From NCBI GenBank assembly GCA_018725275.1, contig QLUC01000013.1, positions 1-18,961 on the forward strand: a DNA stretch of 18,961 bases. Direction: 5' to 3'. Below, piece by piece: positions 7,977 through 16,117 of the stretch. This stretch comes from Bacillota bacterium (GTDB lineage: Bacteria; Bacillota; UBA994). How positions within the stretch are numbered: the stretch's first letter is position 1; each line of letters opens with the position of its first letter. Below the pieces are notes generated by a model. It worked only from the letters and a program-made list of their open reading frames with translations. It was not told the DNA's origin and did no database searches. The position numbers and the translations under genes were made by a program.

Positions 7977-8587
7977 TTTCGGGGGGCGGCAGCACTCTGC
8001 AAAACATCATCGACGCCATCGCCGGTGGCGCTCTCCATGCCGAAATTGCCCTCGTAATCAGCTCGCGCCGCGAGGCTTTCGCGCTAGAGCGGGCCAAGCA
8101 ACATAAACTGCCTCTATTGGTCATCCGCCCGCGGGACTTTGCCTCGCCCGCGGACTTTGATGCCTGCCTCTGTCAAACCTTATGCGAGGCCGGGGTTGAT
8201 TTGGTGGCCTTGGGAGGGGACCTCTCCATGCTGGGGCGAGAAACCGTCAGCGCTTTTGCGGGGCGCATCATGAATATTCATCCCAGCCTGCTGCCTGCTT
8301 TTGGCGGGCGTGGCATGTATGGGCTAAAGGTCCATAGCGCGGTCCTGGCCTATGGTTGCCGGGTTAGCGGGGCGACAGTGTTCTTTGTTGACGAAGGAGC
8401 AGATTCTGGGCCCATCATCATGCAGGCGGCAGTGCCGGTTTTGGCGGCTGATACCCCGGGTTCTTTGGCGGCGCGGGTGGCCCAAGTAGAAAAAACTCTC
8501 TACCCGCAGGCGATTAAGCTCTTTGGCGAAGGCAGGCTGGGCCTAGAGGGGCGAAGAGTGATAATCAGTGAGGTGCAGGACAGATGA
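7958..8587 (+). CDS. purN: GAR transformylase PurN, apparent CTG start
   Basis: PurN transfers a formyl group from 10-formyl-THF to GAR. The conserved N-terminus reads RLAVLVSGGGSTLQNIIDAI, but the frame has no ATG, GTG or TTG between an in-frame TGA (7943-7945) and TTG 8117, which is far inside the domain. With CTG 7958 as codon 1 the protein is 209 residues and aligns flush with E. coli PurN. The catalytic Asn and His of NIHPSLLP fall at 106 and 108, as in E. coli, and the third catalytic residue is D149 in DEGADSGPII. A GAGGGGG purine run lies 7 nt upstream. The gene overlaps purM by 19 nt. Alternatives are a -1 frameshift from purM or a sequence error. Confidence 0.9.
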   Translation: MRLAVLVSGGGSTLQNIIDAIAGGALHAEIALVISSRREAFALERAKQHKLPLLVIRPRDFASPADFDACLCQTLCEAGVDLVALGGDLSMLGRETVSAFAGRIMNIHPSLLPAFGGRGMYGLKVHSAVLAYGCRVSGATVFFVDEGADSGPIIMQAAVPVLAADTPGSLAARVAQVEKTLYPQAIKLFGEGRLGLEGRRVIISEVQDR

Positions 8588-10125
8588 AAAGGGCTCTCAT
8601 CAGTGTGTACGATAAATCTGGCGTGGCCGATTTGGCGCGGGGCTTAACTGAACTGGGGTACGAAATTATCTCGAGCGGTGGCACGGCTTCCTTGCTCCGT
8701 GCGCACAGCATTGCCGTCACCGAAGTCCGAGCGGTGACTGGCTTTCCGGAGATGATGGAGGGTAGGCTAAAGACACTGCACCCACTAATCCACGGCGGCA
8801 TCCTCATGCGCCGCGGCCATGAAAGCGATGAGGAGAGCGCCAAAGCTTATGGTCTTTCACCCATAGATATCGTGGTGGTCAATCTCTATCCCTTTGCCGA
8901 AACTGTAAGTGGCGAGCACAGCCTGACGCAAGCCATCGAGAACATAGATATCGGCGGGCCCGCCATGTTGCGGGCAGCGGCCAAGAATTATGCTTTTGTA
9001 GCCGTAGTCACCAGCCCCAAACAGTATGGTGCGGTCCTCGGTGAGTTGCGTGAGCATGGCAGAGTCTCAACATCCCTAAGGCAAAGGCTCGCCGCCGAGG
9101 CTCTCTTGGTCACCGCCTACTACGACAGCACCATCAGTCAGTACCTTTGGCGAGCCTTTGGGGAGAGTGGCTTCCCCGCACAGATGGGTCTGCCCCTTAA
9201 CTTGGTTCGGCCCCTGCGCTACGGCGAAAACCCACATCAAGAAGGGGCGCTGTATGCCACCGCCCTCGCTCAGGGTAAGTTGCCCCGCGCCGAACAACTG
9301 CAAGGCAAGGAATTGTCTTACTGCAACATCGCCGACGCGGACGTAGCTTGGGCCGTGGTCAGCGAGTTTACCTGCCCGGCGGTTGCGGTCGTCAAGCATG
9401 CTACTCCCTGCGGCGTGGCAACGGGCGAAACGATCCATGAAGCCTACCTAAAGGCCGAAGCGGGGGATCGCACCTCTATCTTTGGGGGTATCGTCGCCCT
9501 CAACCGCGAGGTGGACGAAGTAACAGCAGAGGCCCTCAGCAAGATATTTCTCGAGGTTGTGGTCGCGCCCTGTTTCACCGGAGCAGCGCGGCGAATCTTG
9601 GGCACAAAAAAGAACCTCCGCCTGCTCGCCCCAGACGATAGTGCCGAGGGGGGGGCGAGGGCCGCCGGGGGTAACTGGGAGGTGCGGAGCATCGCCGGAG
9701 GCTACCTCCTGCAGACGCCCGACACTTGGGGCACGAAAGAGCAATGGCAGGTGGTGACCGCGGCCCAACCGACTCCGGCCGAAGAAAGTGACCTTTTCTT
9801 TGCCTGGGTGGTGGCCAAGCATGTCAAATCTAATGCCATTGTCATCGCCAAGGGGGGAGCGACCATCGGCATCGGCACCGGTCAGCCGAACCGCATCGAT
9901 GCCGCGCGCCAAGCAATCGAGCGCGCCGGTGCAGGAGTAAAAGGGGCAGTGCTGGCGTCGGAAGCCTTCTTTCCTTGGCCCGATGTGCTCGAGGTTTGCG
10001 GCCGAGCGGGGATTGTGGCGGTCATTCAGCCGGGTGGAGCGCTCCGCGACGCAGAGTCCATAGCCGTGGCTAATGCCTATGGCCTGGCCATGTTGCATAC
10101 CAAGGAGAGGCATTTTAAGCATTGA
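8584..10125 (+). CDS. purH: Bifunctional AICAR transformylase/IMP cyclohydrolase PurH
   Basis: PurH performs the last two steps to IMP. The 513-residue protein has the IMP cyclohydrolase domain first (ALISVYDKSGVADLARGL, GGTASLL, TGFPEMMEGRLKTLHPLIHGG). The AICAR transformylase domain follows (LRYGENPHQEGALY; the catalytic K271-H272 pair in VKHATPCGVA; KSNAIVIAKGGATIGIGTGQPNR). Length and domain order are standard. The start overlaps the purN stop as ATGA. A 22-nt gap with its own ribosome binding site separates it from purD. Confidence 0.97.
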   Translation: MKRALISVYDKSGVADLARGLTELGYEIISSGGTASLLRAHSIAVTEVRAVTGFPEMMEGRLKTLHPLIHGGILMRRGHESDEESAKAYGLSPIDIVVVNLYPFAETVSGEHSLTQAIENIDIGGPAMLRAAAKNYAFVAVVTSPKQYGAVLGELREHGRVSTSLRQRLAAEALLVTAYYDSTISQYLWRAFGESGFPAQMGLPLNLVRPLRYGENPHQEGALYATALAQGKLPRAEQLQGKELSYCNIADADVAWAVVSEFTCPAVAVVKHATPCGVATGETIHEAYLKAEAGDRTSIFGGIVALNREVDEVTAEALSKIFLEVVVAPCFTGAARRILGTKKNLRLLAPDDSAEGGARAAGGNWEVRSIAGGYLLQTPDTWGTKEQWQVVTAAQPTPAEESDLFFAWVVAKHVKSNAIVIAKGGATIGIGTGQPNRIDAARQAIERAGAGVKGAVLASEAFFPWPDVLEVCGRAGIVAVIQPGGALRDAESIAVANAYGLAMLHTKERHFKH

Positions 10126-10147
10126 GCATAGATAGAAAGGCGGTACT

Positions 10148-11398
10148 ATGATGCGGGTGCTCATACTCGGCGGTGGGGGCAGGGAGCATGCTCTCGCTTG
10201 GAAAATCGCCGCGAGCCCACTTTTACAGAAGCTTTATATCTCTCCGGGTAATCCGGGCACCGCGGAACTTGGGGAGAACATCGCCGGCGACATTTTAGAC
10301 CCTAAGGCCGTGTTGAAGCTCGTGCAGACACTCGGCATTGACCTCATGGTCATCGGCCCCGAAGCCTGCCTGGCCGCCGGAGTGACCGATGCGGTGCGTG
10401 CCGGAGCGCCGGGGTGCCGGGTCTTGGGGCCGCACCGGGCGGGGGCGCGCCTCGAATGGAGCAAGGCCTACGCTAAGGATTTTATGAACAAGTACGGCAT
10501 ACCCACCGCGCGCCACCTGGTATTTTCTGATAGGGCGGCGGCGGCGGATTACCTAGCGGATTGCCCCTTACCGGTGGTGGTGAAAGCCGATGGGTTGGCG
10601 GCGGGCAAGGGGGTGGTGGTGGCTAGGACCCGTACCGAGGCCCTGGCCGCCCGAAGCATCCCGCCCCTCGAGCAACCGATGGTGGTGGAGGAATTTTTGT
10701 CGGGACGGGAGGTCTCGGTTCTCGCCCTCACTGATGGCCGGCGTTATCACCTTCTGCCGCCGGTGCGGGACTACAAAGCCCTAGAAGACGGCGACCGGGG
10801 GCCAAACACTGGGGGCATGGGGGCATACTCGCCGGTGCCGGGGATAGGCAAAGATGAGCTCGCCGCGATAGATTCCATCGCCGCGAAGACTTTGCGCGGC
10901 CTTCTGCGGGAGGGCGTAGAATACCGCGGCATTATCTACCTTGGGCTCATGATCACTGGGGAGGGCGTTAAGCTCTTAGAATACAACGCGCGTTTCGGCG
11001 ACCCGGAATGCCAGGTGCTCATGAGCCAACTAGAGAGCGACTTGCTGCTTTACCTTAGTCAGGCGGCGAACGGGATGCTGCCGGAGGACCCTCCGGAATG
11101 GTCGACAGATAGTGCCTGCTTGGTGGTAGCCTGCGGTGGAGATTACCCCCACTTGCCGTCCTTTGGTCTGCCCATTACGGGCATCGAGCAGGCGCGGGCC
11201 GCGGGTTGCTTGGTCTTTCAGGCAGGAACAGCGCTCATCGACGGGCAACTGGTCACCGGTGGCGGTCGCGTGCTCAATGTCTTGGGGAGAGGAGCCGGCA
11301 TGGAGCACGCTCGCCACCAGGCTTACCAAGGGTTCGCGGCCATCGCGTTCCCTAACATGCGTTTTCGCACCGATATTGGCGAGGAGGTAGTTCTATGA
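10148..11398 (+). CDS. purD: GAR synthetase PurD
   Basis: Phosphoribosylamine-glycine ligase joins glycine to phosphoribosylamine with ATP. It is a 416-residue ATP-grasp enzyme. The N-terminal glycine-rich loop is LGGGGREHALAWK. The ATP-grasp region has VVVKADGLAAGKGVVVA with K146, DGDRGPNTGGMGAYSPVP (214-231) and the metal-binding EYNARFGDPECQ. Start ATG 10148 lies 7 nt after GAAAGG. ATG 10151 is an equally plausible start and would remove one residue. The stop overlaps the purE start (ATGA). Confidence 0.96.
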   Translation: MMRVLILGGGGREHALAWKIAASPLLQKLYISPGNPGTAELGENIAGDILDPKAVLKLVQTLGIDLMVIGPEACLAAGVTDAVRAGAPGCRVLGPHRAGARLEWSKAYAKDFMNKYGIPTARHLVFSDRAAAADYLADCPLPVVVKADGLAAGKGVVVARTRTEALAARSIPPLEQPMVVEEFLSGREVSVLALTDGRRYHLLPPVRDYKALEDGDRGPNTGGMGAYSPVPGIGKDELAAIDSIAAKTLRGLLREGVEYRGIIYLGLMITGEGVKLLEYNARFGDPECQVLMSQLESDLLLYLSQAANGMLPEDPPEWSTDSACLVVACGGDYPHLPSFGLPITGIEQARAAGCLVFQAGTALIDGQLVTGGGRVLNVLGRGAGMEHARHQAYQGFAAIAFPNMRFRTDIGEEVVL

Positions 11399-11880
11399 CG
11401 GCTCCGCAGGTGGCAGTAATCATGGGCAGTCAATCAGATTGGCCGGTGATGCAGGCGGCATGCCAAATTTTAGATGAAATGGCCGTGGCTTACGAGAAAA
11501 GAGTGGTTTCGGCGCACCGCACCCCTGACTTGTTATTTGCCTTTGCCGGTGCCGCCGGTGAGCGGGGCATCAAGGTCATTATCGCCGGGGCGGGGGGGGC
11601 GGCGCACCTGCCGGGGATGGTGGCCAGCAAGACCGTGCTGCCCGTAATCGGTGTACCCATGCCGAGTCGGCACTTACAGGGGCTCGACTCGCTCCTCTCC
11701 ATTGTGCAAATGCCCGCCGGCGTTCCGGTGGCTACGGTGGCCATCGGGGCCGGCGGAGCGAAGAATGCGGCGCTCTTGGCTTGTCAGATTTTGGCCTTAA
11801 ACGATTGCACTTTGCGCGAAAGATTGCTCGAGCGCCGGCAAGAAGTTGCCTTACAGGTAGAGAGGCTGGTGCTCGAGTGA
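11395..11880 (+). CDS. purE: N5-CAIR mutase PurE
   Basis: PurE (class I) rearranges N5-CAIR to CAIR and works with PurK. The 161-residue protein has the substrate loop MGSQSDWPVM, the catalytic H41 in VVSAHRTPD, and the flexible loop motifs AGAGGAAHLPGM and GVPMPSRHLQGLDSLLSIVQMP. The presence of purK next to it supports the class I (mutase) assignment over the direct AIR carboxylase of animals. It is coupled at both ends: ATGA with purD and GTGA with purK. Confidence 0.97.
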   Translation: MTAPQVAVIMGSQSDWPVMQAACQILDEMAVAYEKRVVSAHRTPDLLFAFAGAAGERGIKVIIAGAGGAAHLPGMVASKTVLPVIGVPMPSRHLQGLDSLLSIVQMPAGVPVATVAIGAGGAKNAALLACQILALNDCTLRERLLERRQEVALQVERLVLE

Positions 11881-13019
11881 AAAGCCCGTCTTTACCGCTG
11901 CCGCCGGGCTCGACCATAGGCATTCTCGGTGGTGGGCAACTGGGGCGCATGACCGCCATGGCCGCCAAGGCCATGGGCTACCAAGTGCTCTGTCTAGACC
12001 CCACTCCCGCTTCACCCTGCGGGCAGGTCTGCGATGGGCAAGTAATTGGCTCGCTAAGTGACCCGGCGGCGGCTTTCGCCTTGGCTCGCCAAGCAGACCT
12101 TGTGATCTATGAATTCGAAAACATCGCGGCCGAGGTCATTCGTGCTTTGGAGGAACATCATCATGTGCCCCAGGGCAGCCGCATTTTGGCGATTGCGCAA
12201 AACCGCATCTTAGAAAAAGGCCACTTAGTAGCGCATGGCTTCCCCGTGGCTCCTTATCGGGTGGTTCATGCCGAGGAAGATTTGACGGCGGCCGTAGCCG
12301 AAGTTGGTCTGCCGGCCGTCCTTAAATCGGCCACGGGAGGCTACGACGGCAAGGGTCAGCTGGTCATGCGCGACGACAATGGGCTGAGCGCGGGGCTGGC
12401 CATGGTGGCTCGCGGCGGTTCATGGGTGGTGGAGGAGTTCATCGAGCTAGTGCAGGAGGTCTCGGTCATTATTGCCCGCCGGGCCTCGGGGGAGAGCAGG
12501 ATCTTCCCCCTAGCCGAAAACAGCCATCGTGAGAATGTCCTCTCCGCAACCATTGTGCCGGCCAGGGTAAGCCCACAGGTAGAGCAAAAAGCGCTCGCCC
12601 ATGCCTTGGGCATTGCCAACTCCCTAGATTTAGTGGGGATCTTGGCGGTGGAGATGTTTGTCACCGCCCGCGGCGTAATCGTGAACGAACTCGCCCCACG
12701 TCCACACAACTCTGGGCATTTTTCGCTCGGGGCCTGTTACACCTCGCAGTTTGAGCAATTTGTGCGCGCGGTAGCCGGCCTCCCCCTCGGTTCAACCGAT
12801 TTGCTCTACCCCGCGCTCATGGTCAACATTCTCGGCCGGGACATGGACAGTGTCCGCGAAAATTGGGCGACCCTCCAACGGGCAGGCCAAGTACATCTCT
12901 ATGGCAAAAGCGGCGCCCCCGAGGAGCGCCGCAAGATGGGGCATTTGCTCATGCGCACTACTGACCCGGAGGGCGCCAAGAGCTGGGTAGAAGGTGTTTT
13001 GCGGCGGTCTATAGTATAA
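11877..13019 (+). CDS. purK: N5-CAIR synthetase PurK
   Basis: PurK is an ATP-grasp enzyme that carboxylates AIR to N5-CAIR with bicarbonate and ATP. I chose GTG 11877, which overlaps the purE stop as GTGA and gives 380 residues, normal for PurK. The open frame extends 32 codons further into purE but that part has no family match. Motifs are TIGILGGGQLGRM (13-25), the YEFENI block, LKSATGGYDGKGQ of the ATP-grasp core and NELAPRPHNSGH. The protein ends in RRSIV, and the stop codon lies inside a TATAAT sequence. Confidence 0.96.
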   Translation: MKSPSLPLPPGSTIGILGGGQLGRMTAMAAKAMGYQVLCLDPTPASPCGQVCDGQVIGSLSDPAAAFALARQADLVIYEFENIAAEVIRALEEHHHVPQGSRILAIAQNRILEKGHLVAHGFPVAPYRVVHAEEDLTAAVAEVGLPAVLKSATGGYDGKGQLVMRDDNGLSAGLAMVARGGSWVVEEFIELVQEVSVIIARRASGESRIFPLAENSHRENVLSATIVPARVSPQVEQKALAHALGIANSLDLVGILAVEMFVTARGVIVNELAPRPHNSGHFSLGACYTSQFEQFVRAVAGLPLGSTDLLYPALMVNILGRDMDSVRENWATLQRAGQVHLYGKSGAPEERRKMGHLLMRTTDPEGAKSWVEGVLRRSIV

Positions 13020-13020
13020 T
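13010..13020 (+). promoter_or_regulatory. Possible -10 element ahead of dapF
   Basis: TATAGTATAAT contains a perfect TATAAT (13015-13020) overlapping the purK stop codon, 25 nt before the dapF start. No convincing -35 box lies 16-18 nt upstream (AGGTGT at 12992-12997). The same 11-mer occurs in the yedF/HD intergenic region (14499-14509). This could let dapF be expressed when the purine operon is repressed, but the evidence is thin. Confidence 0.25.
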
Positions 13021-13045
13021 AGTGCCTAAGAAAGAGGTGCTAGCT

Positions 13046-13858
13046 GTGAAATTTACCAAGATGCATGGCCTAGGCAACGACTTCATCATTGTCGATCTGT
13101 GGGAAGAATGTCTAAGCGTTAGCCCCCAGCGCCTCGCGCCAGCCATCTGTCATCGCCACTTCGGGGTGGGGGCCGATGGTTTGGTGCTCATCCGTCACTC
13201 GACGCGGGCTGATTGTCGGATGCAGATTTTTAACGCTGATGGCAGCGAGGCCGAGTCATGCGGCAATGCCCTGCGGTGCGTGGCCAAGTATGTTTACGAC
13301 GCCGGGCGCGCGCGCGGGGATATGGTCACCATCGAGGCCTTAGCCGGCATTTATAGCATAGAGGTTATCCCCCGTGGTCAGCAGGCGGACCGCTTAAAAG
13401 TAAACATGGGTGTGCCGCTCGTTGCGCCGAGCAAGGTAGTGGTAGATACCCTGCAGTCTAGCTATGAAGGTCTGGTGGTGAACACCGGCGTTCCCCACCT
13501 CGTCATCTTTGTCCCTAGTCTCGCCGGCGTGGACTACATGGGGGAGGGGCGGCAGATTGAGCGGCATGAGCTTTTCCCCGAGGGTGTTAATGTAGATTTT
13601 GTCGAAGTCCTGCGGCCGGATTTGTTGCAGCTCTTGGTGTGGGAGCGAGGGGCAGGTGCCACCTTGGCCTGCGGTACCGGAGCGAGTGCCGCCTTAGTTG
13701 CCGCGAACCTGCTGGGTTTCTCTCCCCGCGCGGCCACGGTCGCTCTCCCCGGCGGGCAACTCCATATCGAGTGGAACCAAGATGACGGCTGCATTTACAT
13801 GCTCGGTCCGGCGGAAAAGGTGTTTAGTGGCGCCTACCACGCGGTGGGAGGACGATAG
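13046..13858 (+). CDS. dapF: Diaminopimelate epimerase DapF
   Basis: DapF interconverts LL- and meso-diaminopimelate, a late step to lysine and to the peptidoglycan cross-linking residue. Starting at GTG 13046, which follows AAAGAGGT by 7 nt, the protein has 270 residues and opens KFTKMHGLGNDFIIVD as in the family. The two catalytic cysteines are C72 in ESCGNALRC and C209 in LACGTGASAAL. An in-frame GTG at 13022 would add eight residues without family support. It lies 26 nt behind purK on the same strand, so it probably receives pur operon transcription. It ends 3 nt from the stop of the convergent yedF. Confidence 0.95.
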   Translation: MKFTKMHGLGNDFIIVDLWEECLSVSPQRLAPAICHRHFGVGADGLVLIRHSTRADCRMQIFNADGSEAESCGNALRCVAKYVYDAGRARGDMVTIEALAGIYSIEVIPRGQQADRLKVNMGVPLVAPSKVVVDTLQSSYEGLVVNTGVPHLVIFVPSLAGVDYMGEGRQIERHELFPEGVNVDFVEVLRPDLLQLLVWERGAGATLACGTGASAALVAANLLGFSPRAATVALPGGQLHIEWNQDDGCIYMLGPAEKVFSGAYHAVGGR

Positions 13859-13861
13859 GTC

Positions 13862-14470
13862 CTAGGAAAGGGTGACTACCTTGGCCGCCTGCTCGAGGGC
13901 TTCGATAATGGCATACATATTGGTAATTTCGCCGATAGCCAGGCTATCCTTTAGGCCATAGAAGTCGAGGCACAGGCCACAGGTTTTGATGGTGAAACCC
14001 TTGGCGGCAAGGCGCTCGAGGCTCGGCAGGTGCAGAGAACCTTGGCAGGTTAATTTGGCACCGGCGTTGACAAAGAGCAAGGGCCCCGGGGTGTTTTGGC
14101 TTTCGCTCAGGGCGTAGAGGTAGGTCTTCATCAGGGTGCGGCCGAGAGTTTCGTCGCCCCGCCCGAGTTCATCGGCGGCGATGAGATACACTGTCGGTGC
14201 GCTGGCGTTTGTCCACGGGAACCGTTTCTCTGGTGGCTCCGCGCGCTCCGGCTGCCCCTCGGTCTTGGTAATGACGATGCTGAAGATCCCGCCTTCTTCG
14301 CTCACGGTGGTGGTGTAGCCCTGGCTTTTGGCAAACTTAAGGACATTTTCGCGCGATATAAGGTTGTCCACGAGGCAGGTTAGGCTGCCGCCTTCGAGTT
14401 CAGCGAGGGCTTTTTTAGTTTGGATAACCGGCTCGGGGCAGCTAAGACCGCAATTGTTGATGACTTTCAT
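13862..14470 (-). CDS. yedF: YedF-type TusA/DsrE two-domain protein
   Basis: The N-terminal third is a TusA/SirA-like fold with the sulfur-carrier motif CPEP (C11 in NCGLSCPEPVIQTKKAL). The C-terminal part resembles DsrE and contains the conserved TCGLCLDFYGLKDSLAIGEITNMY. This two-domain layout is that of the YedF family, often found with selenium-metabolism genes in Clostridia. No selD or yedE is nearby, so a selenium role is an inference from the family. ATG 14470 gives 202 residues beginning like family members (MKVIN). ATG 14482 is also possible but sits only 1 nt behind GGAGG. The exact chemistry is not established. Confidence 0.88.
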   Translation of the reverse strand: MKVINNCGLSCPEPVIQTKKALAELEGGSLTCLVDNLISRENVLKFAKSQGYTTTVSEEGGIFSIVITKTEGQPERAEPPEKRFPWTNASAPTVYLIAADELGRGDETLGRTLMKTYLYALSESQNTPGPLLFVNAGAKLTCQGSLHLPSLERLAAKGFTIKTCGLCLDFYGLKDSLAIGEITNMYAIIEALEQAAKVVTLS

Positions 14471-14498
14471 GGTATTGCTCATTCCTCCCTCATTTCGG

Positions 14499-14509
14499 TA
14501 TAGTATAAT
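14499..14509. promoter_or_regulatory. Overlapping divergent -10-like elements between yedF and the HD gene
   Basis: TATAAT on the plus strand (14504-14509) and TATACT on the minus strand (complement of 14502-14507) overlap in the only gap between the divergent genes. Neither has a recognisable -35 box at 17 nt. The plus-strand 11-mer TATAGTATAAT is identical to the one ahead of dapF. The site is plausible because both genes need a promoter here, but the exact elements are uncertain. Confidence 0.35.
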
Positions 14510-14544
14510 TTGTGATGGTGATATTTTGATGGTTGGTGATACGT

Positions 14545-15195
14545 GTGGACAAAGAAAAAATCCTGCTTTGGGGTGCCGAGAAAATGCAGCAGGCCGACGC
14601 CACTCCCTTAGAGGTTGGCTACCGGTACTACCATGGGCTGCGCACCGCCGCTCTGACGGGTGCCCTAGCTAAAGCGATGGATTTAAAGGTAGATGCCGAG
14701 GTCCTCTACATCGGTTCCTTCCTGCATGATGTGGGCAAGGCCGAATGCAACGGTTTCGGCCACGGCCGTCGTGGCCGGGAGATAATAGAGGCTGAGATAC
14801 CGCACCTCTTTACTCCCGCTGAGTTAGCGCAGGTCACCGACATGGTCGCCAACCACTATCGGCGGCCATGTCAGGGGGGGAAAAATAGCGACAGGCATCC
14901 CTTCTCTGCCGAAGTGCTCCTCGTGCAAGATGCCGATGCCTTAGATCATTTTGGCAGTAGCGCTGTCTGGTTGGCGTTCCACTGGTCAAAACACCAGGGG
15001 CGCAATCAAAGCCAGACCATCCAATTTTATCACAACGAGGACCTTCTGTGGCGGCAACGCGCCTTGGCGGGGCTGAACTATGACTTGAGCCGCCGCGAGA
15101 TGGAATATAGGCTAGGCCGCATAGACGAGTTTTTTGCCCACTTTGCCCAAGAAGAGGCGGGGGCATTGACCATGCCCCCGCTCCTGCGCCCGTGA
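14545..15195 (+). CDS. HD-domain phosphohydrolase, YpgQ/YedJ-like
   Basis: The protein is a metal-dependent HD-superfamily hydrolase. Visible motif residues are H30 (YYHGLRTAAL), the H61-D62 pair (FLHDVGK), further histidines in GHGRRGREII and ANHYRRP, and an aspartate in VQDADALDHFG. The VQDAD block and overall size recall the YpgQ/YedJ group; B. subtilis YpgQ is reported to be a nucleotide pyrophosphohydrolase. The substrate here cannot be read from sequence. The start is uncertain: GTG 14545 (216 residues), GTG 14536 or TTG 14533, all with weak ribosome binding sites. The stop codon abuts the stop of the convergent SPFH gene with no gap. Confidence 0.8.
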   Translation: MDKEKILLWGAEKMQQADATPLEVGYRYYHGLRTAALTGALAKAMDLKVDAEVLYIGSFLHDVGKAECNGFGHGRRGREIIEAEIPHLFTPAELAQVTDMVANHYRRPCQGGKNSDRHPFSAEVLLVQDADALDHFGSSAVWLAFHWSKHQGRNQSQTIQFYHNEDLLWRQRALAGLNYDLSRREMEYRLGRIDEFFAHFAQEEAGALTMPPLLRP

Positions 15196-16089
15196 TTAAT
15201 CCTTCACTATTTCGGCCAGGGCCTTGAGCGTCCCCGCCAGACCGGCGAGGTCGCTCGGTATAATAATCTTCGTGGCCTGACCTTTGGCAACCTCACGCAG
15301 GGCATCAAAACCCTGGATGGTCAGCAAGGCCTGGTCGGGGTTGACACCTTTGAGCATGCTTAGCCCGCGCGCCCGCGCCTCATTGATTTTGATTATGGCC
15401 TCGGCCTCGGCCTCGGCCGCGAGGATGACTTGCGTTCTCGCACCTTCGGCCTCGAGGATGGTGGCTTGTTTACGCCCTTCGGAGATGAGGATATTGGATT
15501 GGCGTTCGCCTTCGGCGGTGAGGATTTGCGCGCGCTTGTTGCGCTCGGCGCGCATCTGCTTCTCCATGGCTTCCTTGATATCTTGTGGGGGTTCGATGGA
15601 CTTTAGCTCGATGCGGTTTACTTTGACCCCCCACTTGTCGGTGGCTTCATCGAGGATGATGCGCAACTGAGCATTCACGCGTTCGCGCGAAGTCAGAGTT
15701 TCGTCTAAAGATAGTTCGCCGATGACATTGCGGATGGTGGTCTGGGTGAGCTTCTCAATGGCGCCGCGCAGGTTCGACAACTCATAAGTCGCCTTGACGG
15801 GGTCGGTAATTTGGTAGTAGATGACAGTGTCGACCTGCATGGTCACATTGTCCTTGGTGATGACGGGCTGGGGCGGGTAATCGAGGACATGCTCGCGCAA
15901 ATCCGTGAGCGGCAAGACACGATCGATAAAGGGCACCACAAAGTGCAGTCCATTAGGCAAAAGACGGTGGTAACTGCCCAAGCGCTCAACCACACCGATG
16001 GTAGATTGGCGGATGACCCGGAATGTGCGGGTGGCCACGAAAAACACAAAGAGCAGTAGCACCAAGAAAAAGAGAACCTCAAAATCCAT
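15196..16089 (-). CDS. SPFH/stomatin-family membrane protein (QmcA-like)
   Basis: An N-terminal hydrophobic segment (about residues 4-20) anchors a band-7/SPFH domain (VIRQSTIGVVERLGSYHRLLPNGLHFVVPF onward, in pieces). An alanine- and glutamate-rich coiled coil follows (AEGERQS, EGRKQA, EAEAEAII) and then a conserved C-terminal tail. This is the order in QmcA/YbbK and stomatin relatives, which form oligomeric membrane scaffolds. ATG 16089 gives 297 residues with GAAAGG 8 nt upstream. ATG 16098 touches the ribosome binding site and is less likely. It lies 28 nt after nfeD, its usual partner, and almost certainly in one operon with it. Confidence 0.92.
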   Translation of the reverse strand: MDFEVLFFLVLLLFVFFVATRTFRVIRQSTIGVVERLGSYHRLLPNGLHFVVPFIDRVLPLTDLREHVLDYPPQPVITKDNVTMQVDTVIYYQITDPVKATYELSNLRGAIEKLTQTTIRNVIGELSLDETLTSRERVNAQLRIILDEATDKWGVKVNRIELKSIEPPQDIKEAMEKQMRAERNKRAQILTAEGERQSNILISEGRKQATILEAEGARTQVILAAEAEAEAIIKINEARARGLSMLKGVNPDQALLTIQGFDALREVAKGQATKIIIPSDLAGLAGTLKALAEIVKD

Positions 16090-16117
16090 AGCGAACATCC
16101 TTTCTTCCGTTTAGTCT

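Noticed and set aside
9448..10164. Minus-strand open frame of 238 codons across purH.
   Set aside because: It is antisense to conserved purH sequence and has no family-like motif or ribosome binding site.
13833..13848. Hairpin CCTACC/GGTGGG at the end of dapF as a terminator.
   Set aside because: The stem is only 6 bp with a wobble, lies inside the coding region and has no T-run on either side.
15399..15420. GCCTCG hexamer repeated in the SPFH gene.
   Set aside because: It encodes the alternating Ala-Glu stretch typical of the SPFH coiled coil, so protein sequence explains it.
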